The notes: generated by a model from the letters alone, not told the origin. A stretch of 64,000 nucleotides of DNA from JAXMCI01 sp046349435 (GCA_046349435.1 JAXMCI010000007.1:62001-126000), one strand, 5' to 3'. Shown: positions 17,318 to 26,640, counted from the stretch's first letter. Numbers and translations are program-made.

Positions 17318-18327
17318 GACACCGTCTCACCGCTATAATGCACGCCCTCGTGATCCGACAGCCAGGCCGCGTAGTAGCCGGAATTCTTGCCGTAGCTGTT
17401 GTCGTAAAGGCGGACCGGGCGCTCGAGGAGGAGGCCGAGCAGGCAGGCATGCAGCCGGTCGGTCTCGATCAGCGCCGGATTGCCGAAGCGGCGCAGCGCA
17501 TGGCCGATCAAGCGGTCGCGGTAGCGATACCAGGCGCTGGCGAGGTCGAGGCTGCGCGGCAGCCGGGGCGCCAGGAAGTGTGCCTTGCGCAGCCCGCGAA
17601 AGGCGGCGACCAGGGCCGGCGTCTCCCAGTCGCCCCAGTCGGGCGCCGCCTCGCCGCCGGGCTGCGCCTCCTGGTCCTTGCGGAATAGCCTCAGCGTGCC
17701 CTGGGCGGAGCCCGGGCGGCGGCGCAGGCGGAGCAGCGCCGGGTGCCGCCAGAGCTGGTGCGCCATGTCGGGAAGCAGCAGCACCTCCTCGCCGAGGCCC
17801 GCCGCCTTGGCCAGAGAAGCGTGGTCGCGCACGCAGAGCGTCAGGGCGGGGTGGCGGCGATAGATCGCGGCGGCCGCCGCGAAGCCGGCATCGGCGGCGA
17901 AGTGCAGCGTCTGCGGCAGCACGATGATCCGATGGTCCGGACAGGACTCGACGATGCGCTCGCGGAAGGCCTCGTGATCCGGGTAGAGATCGCCCAGGTT
18001 GCCGCCGCCATGCAGCAGGATGATGGCGTCGGCCGGGATCCGCCGATGCAGGTCGGCCGGGCAGTTGAACAGGCTGTAGCGGCCGACCACCCGGACGCCG
18101 TTGTCGTCCAGGAAGCACTCCGTGCCGAGATTGATCAGCTGGTCGCCGACATTGAGATGGACGGGATAGTCGAGATAGACCACCGGGCGGCCCGGCGGCA
18201 GCAGGCGGCGCAGCTCCGTCAGGCGCTGCTTCAGCCGCAGCATCTCCGCGCCGCCGCCGGGCAGCGTCGCGCCGAACGCGGCGGGACTGTCCCGCACGGC
18301 TCGCTCAACGCTCGGCGCCCACTCCAT
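17314..18327 (-). CDS. Polysaccharide pyruvyl transferase family protein
   Basis: About 337 residues resembling PF04230 proteins such as ExoV/CsaB. Features are an N-terminal VVYLDYPVHLNVGDQLINLG, a central ILLHGGGNLGDLYPDHE, IIVLPQTLHF, a LCVRDHASL segment, and near the end IETDRLHACLLGLLL followed by DNSYGKNSGYY. These enzymes transfer a pyruvate ketal from phosphoenolpyruvate to a sugar, making the polymer acidic. The ATG at 18327 has GGAGGGG five bases upstream; the open frame continues upstream without similarity. The gene heads the GT2/flippase/GT2 chain. The acceptor sugar is unknown. Confidence 0.9.
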   Translation of the reverse strand: MEWAPSVERAVRDSPAAFGATLPGGGAEMLRLKQRLTELRRLLPPGRPVVYLDYPVHLNVGDQLINLGTECFLDDNGVRVVGRYSLFNCPADLHRRIPADAIILLHGGGNLGDLYPDHEAFRERIVESCPDHRIIVLPQTLHFAADAGFAAAAAIYRRHPALTLCVRDHASLAKAAGLGEEVLLLPDMAHQLWRHPALLRLRRRPGSAQGTLRLFRKDQEAQPGGEAAPDWGDWETPALVAAFRGLRKAHFLAPRLPRSLDLASAWYRYRDRLIGHALRRFGNPALIETDRLHACLLGLLLERPVRLYDNSYGKNSGYYAAWLSDHEGVHYSGETVS

Positions 18328-18427
18328 CCCGTCCCCTCCCGGCCGCCCGGCTGAACCCGCGCCGTCGCCGGCCACCACCCGGGCCGGCGATCGCCGGCCC
18401 GCACCCAGCTTGAACACCCGAGCCCGC

Positions 18428-19681
18428 CTAACGCTCCGCGTGCCTCGCCAGGGCCAGCGTTCCGGCCTGCGGCGCCGCTTCCGGCGTGCCGCCCGGCGCC
18501 GCGCCCTCGAGCACCTCGCGATAGAGCGCGAAGATCCGGTCGAAGTCGAAGTCCCCGGCCCGCGCCAGGCAGCCGTCCGACAGCGCCGCCAGGCCCGCCG
18601 GATCGGCCGGCAGCCCGGCCAGGGCGTCGCGCAGCGCCCCGGCGTCGCCGGCCGGGAAGAGGAATCCGGTCCGCCCTGGCGTCACCATCTCGGGAATGCC
18701 GCCGACCGCCGCGCCGACCACCGGCACGCCGAAGGAGAAGGCCTCGTGCACGACGCGGGGCAGCGGATCCTCCCACAGCGAGGGCACCACCAGGTAGTCG
18801 ATGCCGGCGAAGAACTCCTCCGGCCGCACGAAGCCGAGGAACTCCACCGCCGCCGCGTCCGGCCGGGCGCCGAGCCGCTCCATGAAGGCGGCAGGGCCGC
18901 GTCCGCCGATGCGCAGGCGGAAGCGCTCTGGCGGCAGGCCGGCCATCGCGTCGAGCAGCAGCTCGACGCCCTTGATGGGCTCGACCCGGCCGAAATAGCC
19001 GAGACGCAGCGGCGCCCCGTCCGGCCGCGGCCGGCGCGCCGGCGGCGGCGCCTCGAAATTGCAGCCCTGGATGACCGCCCGCCGCGGCACGCCGGCGAAC
19101 AGGCCGGTCGCCTCGAGCCGGCCGAGCATGCGCCGGCTGACGCCGGTGACGGCGCGCAGCTGCGCGGAGAGCCCGCGCCGGGCTCGCGTCAGCACGCGGC
19201 AGTCGGCGCACTGCGCCGCGCAGTTCCGCCCGTCGCGATACATGGTCCCGCGCGGGCAGCCGAGATAGTAGTCGTGCAGCGTCTGCACCACCGGCAGGCC
19301 GAGCCGCCCGGCGGCGCGCCACACCGCGGCGGAGAAGCCGAGGAGGTTGTGGACGTGCACCACGTCCGGCCGCTCGGCCGCCAGCAGGCTGGCCACCCGC
19401 CGGCCCATCACCGGGTTGTAGCCGTCGATCAGGTGCCAGGCGAGCTTGGCGAGATTGCCGCGCGGCGCCGGATCGAACGGCCAGTAGAGATTGGCGAGCG
19501 GCAGGTAGTGCGTGCGCACGCCGGCGACCTCGCCGTCCCAGCGCCGGCCGTCGGGCGACAGGCTGATCACCGTCGCGCCGTGCCCGGCCCGGACGAGCCC
19601 TTCGGCGAGCAGCCGCACGGTCACCTCCGCCCCGCCGATGGCGTGGGGGTGGTAGAGCGTGCTGACGAACGCGACCTTCAT
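18428..19681 (-). CDS. Glycosyltransferase family 4
   Basis: About 417 residues with the two Rossmann domains of GT-B enzymes. The N-terminal domain opens MKVAFVSTLYHPHAIGGAEV (sugar-acceptor side) and has DVVHVHNLLGFS and HDYYLGCPRG with a Cys-rich insertion (CAAQCADC). The C-terminal domain has GYFGRVEPIKGVELLL, VPSLWEDPLPRVVHEAFSFG with the donor-binding Glu, and GRTGFLFPAGD. It uses a nucleotide-sugar donor. The Cys-containing insertion occurs in some GT4 members and may bind metal. The ATG at 19681 gives the standard N-terminus; an in-frame GTG lies two codons upstream. Confidence 0.92.
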   Translation of the reverse strand: MKVAFVSTLYHPHAIGGAEVTVRLLAEGLVRAGHGATVISLSPDGRRWDGEVAGVRTHYLPLANLYWPFDPAPRGNLAKLAWHLIDGYNPVMGRRVASLLAAERPDVVHVHNLLGFSAAVWRAAGRLGLPVVQTLHDYYLGCPRGTMYRDGRNCAAQCADCRVLTRARRGLSAQLRAVTGVSRRMLGRLEATGLFAGVPRRAVIQGCNFEAPPPARRPRPDGAPLRLGYFGRVEPIKGVELLLDAMAGLPPERFRLRIGGRGPAAFMERLGARPDAAAVEFLGFVRPEEFFAGIDYLVVPSLWEDPLPRVVHEAFSFGVPVVGAAVGGIPEMVTPGRTGFLFPAGDAGALRDALAGLPADPAGLAALSDGCLARAGDFDFDRIFALYREVLEGAAPGGTPEAAPQAGTLALARHAER

Positions 19682-19712
19682 CGGCACGCCACCGGCCAGA
19701 ACCGGTCCGTCA

Positions 19713-20414
19713 TCAATAGGCGCCCGAGCGGCGCAGCACGACGACGACGGTCTTGCCGAGGATCGCCAGGTCGCGGACGAAGGACCAGTTCTCGACGTAG
19801 TGATGATCGAGCGAGACCCGCGTCTGGTAGCTGACGTCGTTGCGGCCGCTCACCTGCCACGGCCCGCTGAGGCCCGGCCGGCACTGCCAGTAGGAGGCGA
19901 TGTACTCGCCGTAGCGCTCGATCTCCTGGCGCACGATCGGCCGCGGGCCGGTCAGGCTCATCTCGCCGGTCAGCACGTTGATCAGCTGCGGCAGCTCGTC
20001 GAGGCTGGTCTTGCGCAGGAACGCGCCGACCCTGGTGATCCGCGGGTCGCGCCGCAGCTTGAAGTCGCGCTCCCACTCGGCGCGCGCCTCGGCATCGCGC
20101 TCCAGCAGCTCGCCCAGCACGCGGTCGGAATCGACCACCATGGTGCGGAACTTCCAGCAGCGGAAGGTGCGCCCGGAGGCGCCGACCCGGCCGTGGCCGA
20201 ACAGCGCCGGGCCGCCATCGCGGCGTACCAGCCAGGCGATCACCAGCATCGCCGGCCCGACGCCGACCAGCAGGATCGCCGACACGACCAGGTCGAAGAC
20301 GCGCTTCGACCGGATCCGATGAATTTCCTTGCGTTTCGCCGCGGCGTTCTTCTTCGCTTCGCTTGCTTCTTCTTTGCGCCCCTGGACATCGTTCAGCGCA
20401 GCCGATTCGAACAT
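19713..20414 (-). CDS. Undecaprenyl-phosphate sugar phosphotransferase (ExoY-like priming enzyme)
   Basis: About 233 residues: a short basic N-terminus, one membrane hairpin (FDLVVSAILLVGVGPAMLVIA, about 45-65), then the bacterial sugar-transferase domain with GRTFRCWKFRTM, RKTSLDELPQLINVLTGEMS and TGPRPI, and the terminal PGLSGPWQVSGR block. These residues are those of monotopic phosphoglycosyl transferases that load the first sugar-1-phosphate on undecaprenyl phosphate. The ATG at 20414 has GAAGG seven bases upstream. It is the first gene of the minus arm, transcribed away from the polymerase/export arm. Confidence 0.95.
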   Translation of the reverse strand: MFESAALNDVQGRKEEASEAKKNAAAKRKEIHRIRSKRVFDLVVSAILLVGVGPAMLVIAWLVRRDGGPALFGHGRVGASGRTFRCWKFRTMVVDSDRVLGELLERDAEARAEWERDFKLRRDPRITRVGAFLRKTSLDELPQLINVLTGEMSLTGPRPIVRQEIERYGEYIASYWQCRPGLSGPWQVSGRNDVSYQTRVSLDHHYVENWSFVRDLAILGKTVVVVLRRSGAY

Positions 20415-20876
20415 TTGCACACCTTCGCCAGGGAACCCGACTTGTCCTGCACCCAGCCCGTCTCGGCCTGGGCGCCCCATGAACAATCCTCCCACCCATT
20501 AATTCCGCGTGGCGGCGCCCGATTCCCATGTCGGATTGCGCCCGTCGCCACGCCGTCGGGCGGCACGCCTGGGCGGCCGCATCGCCCGCCCGGGACAGCA
20601 ATTGGCCGACCAAGCCGAGACTGCCACCGCACGCACGCCGACGGCCCGAAGCTATGGAGGCAGGTCCGGGGCGGCGTGAGGCAAACTTGTGACCCGGCCG
20701 ATATTTGCCGTACGCGGAACTTATCCGCGCGCCTTGTGTTCGGCGGGCCAGCGAGGATTCACGTCCTGGGTCCGCGGGACAGAGCGTGGCGTGGTGCGAG
20801 GCATGAGATCAGGCGTCGGCCGAGTTGCCGGAACGTGGCTGCCGATGGCGGCCGGCGTCGCGGCGGGAGCGTCGGG
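20415..20876. promoter_or_regulatory. 462-base divergent control region of the polysaccharide locus
   Basis: This gene-free stretch separates the two arms and must hold both promoters. It is less GC-rich than the genes in places (for example around 20690-20720, CTTGTGACCCGGCCGATATT). Small open frames inside it lack coding character. No convincing -35/-10 pair or operator palindrome could be picked by eye. Confidence 0.4.
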
Positions 20877-22337
20877 ATGAGCGGCTCGCGTGCGGTCGGC
20901 TTGCCGTCGCTGCCGCCCCGCGGGCTGCCGCAGCCGAAGGCGCGCGCCCTGGCCGTCGCACGGCCGGCGATCGGCCTCGGCTATCTCATCCCCGCCCTGG
21001 CGCCGCCGCCGCAACGCCAGCCGGCCAGTCGGGTGCGCGCCGCCACCGTCGATCCCGTCGCGCTGCGCTGCGTCGGGCTGGCGCTGTTCGCCGAGATCTT
21101 CCTGCAGAAGGTCGCCGTGCCGCTGAGCAAGACGACCCAGATCAGCGCCACGCTGATCGTCGGCTTCGTCGCGCTCGGCTTTCTCGTCGTCTCCGGGCGC
21201 GCCGTCGTCGACACGACGCGATTCGCCCTCTTCGCGCTGGCCATGGTGGTGCTCGTCGCCACGCAGCTGATCGGGGGCGAAGCCTTCTCGCGCACCTCGC
21301 TGCTGCTGCTGATGGCGACCTATGCGATCTACGTCGTCAGGCTGCAGGACCGGCCCGGCACCTTCCGGGCCAGCCTCGGCCTCTACCAGACGATGATGGC
21401 GATCGTCGCCGGCGCCGCGGTGCTGCAGTACGTCGCGCAGTTCCGGCTGCCGGCCGACCTGGTCTTCCCGCTGGAGACCCATCTCGGGCCGCTGCTCTAC
21501 CAGGGCTACAACAACATCAGCCCGATCACCTACGGGTCGGCCATCTACAAGAGCAACGGCGTGTTCCTCGGCGAGCCCTCGCTGTTGTCCCAGGGCATGG
21601 CGCTGAGCTTCATCATCGAGCGCCTGTTCTTCCGCCGGACCCCGTTCCAGCTCGCCTTCCTCGCCGGGCTGGTCGTGTCCTACTCCGGCACCGGGCTGCT
21701 GCTGCTGCTCGCCGCCGCCCCGTTCCTGATCTACAAGACCGGCGGGCTGCGCCTGCTGCTGCTGCTGCTGCCGATCGGGCTGGTCGTCCTGCTGGCCGGC
21801 AAGATGCTCGACCTCGGCGTGGTGGCGAACCGGGCCGGCGAGTTCTCCAGCCGCGATTCGTCGGGCTTCGCCCGCTTCATCTCGATCTTCTACCTGCTCG
21901 GCCAGTATCCCTTCGCGGACGCCCACCATTTCCTGTTCGGCATGGGGGCCGGGACCATCGAGGGGGTGATGAAGAAGGTCACCTACCTGGCGCACGACCC
22001 GACCTGGGGCAAGCTGCTGTTCGAGTACGGCCTGATCGGCGCGCTGGCCTTCTTCCCCTACATGCTGACGGTGATCTTCGTCGGCACGCCGAGCCCCATC
22101 CTCGCTTTCTGTCTCCTCTTCGCCTACCTCTTCCTGGGCGGCAATCTCCTGAGCCCCTTCTATAACTTCCTGATCGCCGCGCTTCTCGCCTGGCAGCGCC
22201 CGGAGCTTGCCCCCGCCCCGGCCCGATCCCGGCCGTCGACACGGTTCGCCGATCAGGTTAGGGTTCCCTCGGGCGGGGTTTGGCAGGAGTGGCGACGGGG
22301 CAAGCTGGCGAAGGTGCCTCGTCCCTGTAAAGGCTGA
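20877..22337 (+). CDS. Wzy-like polysaccharide polymerase (O-antigen ligase-like membrane protein)
   Basis: About 486 residues with ten to twelve predicted membrane helices from residue 60 onward, and a large periplasmic loop (about 215-265) containing a conserved-looking NNISPITYGSAIYKSNGVFLGEPSLLSQ. A second short loop with DSSGFARF and FGMGAGTIEG fits the Wzy_C/O-antigen polymerase pattern seen in other families (E/R-containing loops). The ATG has GGGAG nearby. It would join repeat units in the periplasm. Sequence identity between polymerases is usually low, so the assignment rests on topology and position between the priming enzyme and the export genes. Confidence 0.82.
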   Translation: MSGSRAVGLPSLPPRGLPQPKARALAVARPAIGLGYLIPALAPPPQRQPASRVRAATVDPVALRCVGLALFAEIFLQKVAVPLSKTTQISATLIVGFVALGFLVVSGRAVVDTTRFALFALAMVVLVATQLIGGEAFSRTSLLLLMATYAIYVVRLQDRPGTFRASLGLYQTMMAIVAGAAVLQYVAQFRLPADLVFPLETHLGPLLYQGYNNISPITYGSAIYKSNGVFLGEPSLLSQGMALSFIIERLFFRRTPFQLAFLAGLVVSYSGTGLLLLLAAAPFLIYKTGGLRLLLLLLPIGLVVLLAGKMLDLGVVANRAGEFSSRDSSGFARFISIFYLLGQYPFADAHHFLFGMGAGTIEGVMKKVTYLAHDPTWGKLLFEYGLIGALAFFPYMLTVIFVGTPSPILAFCLLFAYLFLGGNLLSPFYNFLIAALLAWQRPELAPAPARSRPSTRFADQVRVPSGGVWQEWRRGKLAKVPRPCKG

Positions 22338-22387
22338 ACCATCGGCGTTGTCGGGGGAGCGACGCTGCCGATCGAGGGGGCCCAGGG

Positions 22388-23725
22388 GTGAAAGGCTTAC
22401 AGGATCTAACCGGCCGGGCCTGTCGGGCTGCGGCGGCCGGCCGGTACCGGATCATGGGGATGCGTCTGCAGGGCGGTTGGCGCCCGGCATTGGTGTTGCT
22501 GGCGCTGCTGTTGACGGCGGGCGCCACTCTGGCGAGCGGCCGGGCCGCGGCGCAGGAGCCGGTGCGCGGGCAGGCCGTGCTCGACCGCCAGCATCCCGAC
22601 TACGCGCCGATCGGCGCCCGCATCGGGTCGGTGATGGTCAATCCCTATCTGGGATTCAGCGAGACCTACAACGACAACATCTATTTCACCGAGCACAACC
22701 CGCAGGACGACTTCATCTCGACGATCAGCGGCGGGGTGCGGGCCAGCGACGCGCTGGAGAACCTGTCGCTGCTGCTGGATGTCGGCGCCGACGGGGCGAT
22801 CTACGCCACGCACACCGAGGAGACCAACTGGCAGGGTCACTTCTCGCTGAACGGACGCTACGACATCGAGCCCGGCTTCGCGCTGATCGGGCAGATCCAG
22901 GCGCTCCGCCTGGTGCAGGCGCGCGACGAGCCCGACGTCATCAACGGCATCGAGCCGACCATCTACTACGACATCCTCTCCTCGGTCGGCTTCACCAAGA
23001 GCCAGGGCCGCTTCAACCTGTCGAGCAGCGCGACCTACGAGCGGCTCCAGTACGAGAACACCCAGGGCTCCAGCGGCACCATCGACCAGCAGCAGAACAA
23101 CCAGAACATCTACGGCATCGACACCAGGCTGGGCTACAACTACGTCGGCAACCAGGACGTCTTCGTGCGCCTGCGCGGCAACATCCGCGACTACGTGCAG
23201 ACGGTCAGCGACAACGGCTTCCGCCGCAGCTCGAAGGGCTACATCCTGACCTTCGGCTCGACCTTCGACCTGGGCGGGCTGATCACCGGCCAGGCCGCGA
23301 TCGGCGTCGAGCAGCAGTTCTTCGACGATTCCCGCTTCGGCACGGTGACCAACCCGATCGCCAACCTGAACCTGCTGTGGAACCCGACCGGGCTGACCAG
23401 CGTCATCGGCAACCTGACCTACGACTTCGTGCCGACGCTGTCCGGCTCCTCGCCGGGCTACTGGCGCTCGCTGGCCAGCATCGAGGTCGACCACGAGCTG
23501 CGGCGAAATGTGGTGTTGATCGGCCAGGCCGACTTCATCCATCGTGACTTCGTCGAATCCAACGGATTCAGCAACGCCGTCGGCCTCAGCGTCGGCGCCC
23601 GCTACCTGATCGACAACGGGCTCAATTTCGACGCCCGCTATCGCTTCCGCCTGCAGAACGGCAACGGCGACAATTCGGACTTCACGAACAACACGGTTTT
23701 TGTGCAGTTGAGGAAAACTTTTTGA
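22388..23725 (+). CDS. Outer-membrane beta-barrel protein (BBP2/DUF2320-like)
   Basis: About 445 residues with a signal peptide (hydrophobic core LVLLALLLTAGATLA, cleavage near GRAAAQ). The mature protein has alternating beta-strand patterns and ends in a terminal Phe (FVQLRKTF), as expected for BAM-assembled porin-like barrels. The start NPYLGFSETYNDNIYFTE resembles the opening of BBP2_2/DUF2320 barrels found in alphaproteobacterial exopolysaccharide loci. The GTG at 22388 follows GAGGGGG; an ATG at 22454 would give a shorter signal peptide without a clear ribosome-binding site. It may act as the outer-membrane pore partner for the short Wza-like protein downstream. Confidence 0.82.
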   Translation: MKGLQDLTGRACRAAAAGRYRIMGMRLQGGWRPALVLLALLLTAGATLASGRAAAQEPVRGQAVLDRQHPDYAPIGARIGSVMVNPYLGFSETYNDNIYFTEHNPQDDFISTISGGVRASDALENLSLLLDVGADGAIYATHTEETNWQGHFSLNGRYDIEPGFALIGQIQALRLVQARDEPDVINGIEPTIYYDILSSVGFTKSQGRFNLSSSATYERLQYENTQGSSGTIDQQQNNQNIYGIDTRLGYNYVGNQDVFVRLRGNIRDYVQTVSDNGFRRSSKGYILTFGSTFDLGGLITGQAAIGVEQQFFDDSRFGTVTNPIANLNLLWNPTGLTSVIGNLTYDFVPTLSGSSPGYWRSLASIEVDHELRRNVVLIGQADFIHRDFVESNGFSNAVGLSVGARYLIDNGLNFDARYRFRLQNGNGDNSDFTNNTVFVQLRKTF

Positions 23726-23806
23726 CCGCAAGTTGGTTCTATCAGGCGCGGCGGCGCAGTCCAGGCAGGGCTGTTGCGGCCGCGCTTCAGGCCAACGGGT
23801 GGCAAC

Positions 23807-24373
23807 ATGTTGAGACGTGTTTGTTCGGTCCTGGCGATCGTCGGGTCGGTGCTGGCGGGCTGCGCCGCCAACCCGCCCCCGGCACCCCAGCAGGCGGCGG
23901 CGACGGTCAACGCCGGCGGCTACCAGCTCGGCCCCGGCGACGAGATCGACGTGACGGTCTTCGGCGAGCAGAATCTGTCGGGAACCTTCGACGTCGATGA
24001 TTCCGGCAGCATCTCGATGCCGCTGGTCGGTCCGGTCTCGGTCCGCGACAAGACGGCCCGCGAGACCGAGACGCTGATCGCCAGCCGTCTGTCGGACGGG
24101 CTGGTGACCGATCCCAAGGTCAGCGTCAACGTCCGCCGCTTCCGCCCGATCTACGTGGTCGGCGAGGTGCAGAAGCCGGGGGCCTATCCGTCCTACGGCC
24201 CGACCACCGTGCTGAACGCGATCGCGCTGGCCGGCGGCTACACCTACCGGGCGAAGAACAGCGAGATCACGGTGATCCACTACAACGACCCGTCGCACCA
24301 GCCCGTGCCGGTGAGCGAGTCGAGCCTGGTCCAGCCGGGCGATACCGTGACCGTGCCGGAGCGCTGGTTCTAG
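23807..24373 (+). CDS. Short Wza-like polysaccharide export lipoprotein
   Basis: About 188 residues. A lipoprotein signal peptide ends in LAGC (residues about 16-19), then a Poly_export domain (YQLGPGDEIDVTVFGEQNLSGTFDVDDSG) and a single SLBB-like domain (IYVVGEVQKPGAYPSYGPTTVLNAIALAGGYT). Canonical Wza is about 380 residues with extra domains and a helical outer-membrane barrel, which are missing here. This short form is common in alphaproteobacteria. The ATG at 23807 starts the lipoprotein signal; earlier ATGs lie outside it. It bridges the co-polymerase and the outer membrane. Confidence 0.9.
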   Translation: MLRRVCSVLAIVGSVLAGCAANPPPAPQQAAATVNAGGYQLGPGDEIDVTVFGEQNLSGTFDVDDSGSISMPLVGPVSVRDKTARETETLIASRLSDGLVTDPKVSVNVRRFRPIYVVGEVQKPGAYPSYGPTTVLNAIALAGGYTYRAKNSEITVIHYNDPSHQPVPVSESSLVQPGDTVTVPERWF

Positions 24374-24431
24374 AGGCCGGCCCGGCGGATCCGGCAGGGC
24401 AAGGCGCGCTCCTGCCGCTTCGGGACCAGAC

Positions 24432-24465
24432 GGGGCGTCCCCGGACTCCGGCGCCGGGGCGCCCC
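24432..24465 (+). promoter_or_regulatory. GC-rich hairpin ahead of the Wzc-like gene
   Basis: Twelve paired bases (GGGGCG-T-CCCCGG with CCGGGGCGCCCC, one bulged T) surround a nine-base loop, ending 24 bases before the ATG. No T-run follows, so it is unlikely to be a complete terminator. It may slow ribosomes or polymerase, or protect the 3' end of the upstream export mRNA. Confidence 0.5.
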
Positions 24466-24489
24466 GCAATGCATGACATGGGTGAGTGA

Positions 24490-26640
24490 ATGGGAAGCGA
24501 GTTCCGCGTCACCGAGCTGCTCCGGATCCTCTGGCGCCGCAAGTTCACCATCGCGGCGATCACCTTCGTCCTGGTGGTGGCGATCATCGCCCTGGTCATG
24601 CAGGTGCCGCGGCAATACACGGCCCAGGGCATCCTGCAGGTGGAGGACCGGCAGACGACGATCCCGGAGCTGCAGGCCTTCCTCGACTCGGCCGTGCCCG
24701 ATCTCGCGAAGGTGCGCAGCGCCACCCAGGTGCTGACCTCCTGGAGCCTCGGCGACATGGTCGCCAGGAAGCTGAACCTCGCCGAGGATCCGAGCTTCAA
24801 CCCGACGCTGCCCGATCCCAATGCCAGCTGGATGGACGCCATCCAGCCCGGCGCCTGGCTGAACTGGACGATCCGCCACCTGCCCTTCGTGCCGAGGAAG
24901 CCGGACCGGCCGATCACCCAGGCGCAGATCGACGCCGCGGTGACCGGCACCCTGCTCGACAAGCTGACCATCGACAACGACGGCAAGAGCTACATCATCT
25001 ACGTCTCCTTCACCGGCCGCGACCCGGTGACCGCGGCGGCGATCGTCAACAGCCTGATGCAGAGCCATATCGACCGCGAGCTGGCGGCCCGCACCGGCAG
25101 CGCCGGCGATGCCAACAGCTTCCTCGCCCAGCGCGCCCAGGAGCTGCGCAAGCAGGTCGAGGATGCCGACGCCAAGGTGCAGGACTACATGACGCGGCAC
25201 GACCTGCTGGAGACCAAGCAGGGCACGGTCAGCCAGCAGCAGCTCGCCGACCTCAACGCGCAGCTCAGCCTCGCCCGCACCGACCGCGCCAAGGCCCAGG
25301 CGCGCTACGGCGAGGCGATGAAGGTCCGCAAGGGCGGGGTGACGACGGCCGAGGCGGTCGAGGTCCTCGACTCGCCGCTGATCCAGAGCCTGACCCAGCG
25401 CGAGGCCGACCTGTCGCAGACGCTGACCAACGCCATGGCGCGGCTCGGCGCCAAGCACCCCGAGCGCCGGCGCGCCGAGCTCGAGCTCGCCAACCTGCGG
25501 GCCAAGATCGCCGCCGAGACCAACAAGATCATCGCGTCGCTCGGCAGCCAGGCGGCGATCGCGGTGGCCGGCGAGCAGGCGCTCGAGACGAAGATCGCCG
25601 AGCTGACCAAGAACGCCGCCAAGACGGCGCAGGCCGACGTCATCCTGCAGCAGCTGCAGAAGGACGCCGAGACCAAGCGCACGATCTACACCACCTTCCT
25701 GACGCGGATGGAGGACACCGCCAATCCGCAGCAGGCGCAGCAGCCCAATGCCCGGATCGTCTCCGCCGCGGTGCCGCCGACCAGCCCCTCCTCGCCGCGC
25801 CTGCCGGTGTTCGTCGCCTTCGGCGCGATCGCCTCGATCCTGCTCGCCTGCGCGGCGGTGCTCGGGCGCGAGCGCATGAAGCGCGGCTTCGGGACGCTGG
25901 ACGAGATCGTCACCAGCACCGGCCTGCCCGGCTTCGCCTCGGTGCCGGAGGTGCGCCGGCGCGGCTCGCCGGTCGACTTCATCCTGACCAACCCGACCTC
26001 GGAGCTGGCGGAGACGATTCGCGGCATCCGCGCCCGCCTCAAGCTGAGCGGGCTGGAGCGCCCGGTGAAGATCGTGCTCGTCACCTCGGCGATGCCCGAG
26101 GAGGGCAAGACCAGCTTCGCCGCCTCCTTCGCCCGCCTCTCGGCGCGCGACGGCCAGCGCGTGCTGCTGGTCGAGGGCGACCTGCGGCGGCCGAAGATCG
26201 GCCCGATGTTCGGCAGCGGCGAGTGGCGCGCCTGGCAGGACGCGCTCGACGGCACCGAGAGCATCGACAACTTCGTCGGCATCGATCCCCATTCCGGCCT
26301 GCACTTCCTCGCCGCCCGCGAGGAGCGCGAGAGCCGCATGGACCTGTTCGAGAGCGGCATGTTCCGCAACCTGCTGCGTGCCGCCGGCCGGCTCTACGAC
26401 TTCGTCGTCATCGATTCGCCGCCGGTGCTGCACGTCTCCGACCCGCTCGTCCTGGCGCAGCACACCGATGCGATCCTGCTGGTGGTGCGGGCCAACCGGA
26501 CGCCACGCTCGGTGGTCTCGGAGGCGATCCGGCGCCTTTCGGCGACCGGCAAGCCGATCGGCATCGTCGGCTCGCGCATGAACCAGCCGCTGCACGGCGA
26601 GGGAATCTACATCGGCTACAGCCACCGCGGCGCCGCCTGA
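24490..26640 (+). CDS. Wzc/ExoP-like polysaccharide co-polymerase with tyrosine-kinase domain
   Basis: About 716 residues. A Wzz domain starts with a membrane helix (IAAITFVLVVAIIALVM, 20-36), followed by a long coiled-coil periplasmic region (about 195-400), a PNARIVSAAVPPTSPSSPRLP segment and a second helix near residue 440. The cytoplasmic BY-kinase domain has Walker A MPEEGKTS, Walker A' VLLVEGDLRRP (usually IDADLRRP) and Walker B FVVIDSPPVL. The C-terminal tail is short with only two tyrosines, not the Tyr-rich cluster of Wzc. It controls chain length and export with the Wza-like protein. No partner phosphatase gene was found in the window. Confidence 0.92.
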   Translation: MGSEFRVTELLRILWRRKFTIAAITFVLVVAIIALVMQVPRQYTAQGILQVEDRQTTIPELQAFLDSAVPDLAKVRSATQVLTSWSLGDMVARKLNLAEDPSFNPTLPDPNASWMDAIQPGAWLNWTIRHLPFVPRKPDRPITQAQIDAAVTGTLLDKLTIDNDGKSYIIYVSFTGRDPVTAAAIVNSLMQSHIDRELAARTGSAGDANSFLAQRAQELRKQVEDADAKVQDYMTRHDLLETKQGTVSQQQLADLNAQLSLARTDRAKAQARYGEAMKVRKGGVTTAEAVEVLDSPLIQSLTQREADLSQTLTNAMARLGAKHPERRRAELELANLRAKIAAETNKIIASLGSQAAIAVAGEQALETKIAELTKNAAKTAQADVILQQLQKDAETKRTIYTTFLTRMEDTANPQQAQQPNARIVSAAVPPTSPSSPRLPVFVAFGAIASILLACAAVLGRERMKRGFGTLDEIVTSTGLPGFASVPEVRRRGSPVDFILTNPTSELAETIRGIRARLKLSGLERPVKIVLVTSAMPEEGKTSFAASFARLSARDGQRVLLVEGDLRRPKIGPMFGSGEWRAWQDALDGTESIDNFVGIDPHSGLHFLAAREERESRMDLFESGMFRNLLRAAGRLYDFVVIDSPPVLHVSDPLVLAQHTDAILLVVRANRTPRSVVSEAIRRLSATGKPIGIVGSRMNQPLHGEGIYIGYSHRGAA

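Noticed and set aside
20689..20880. Small plus-strand frame before the polymerase gene
   Set aside because: It overlaps the polymerase start and lacks a Shine-Dalgarno sequence or coding-type composition.
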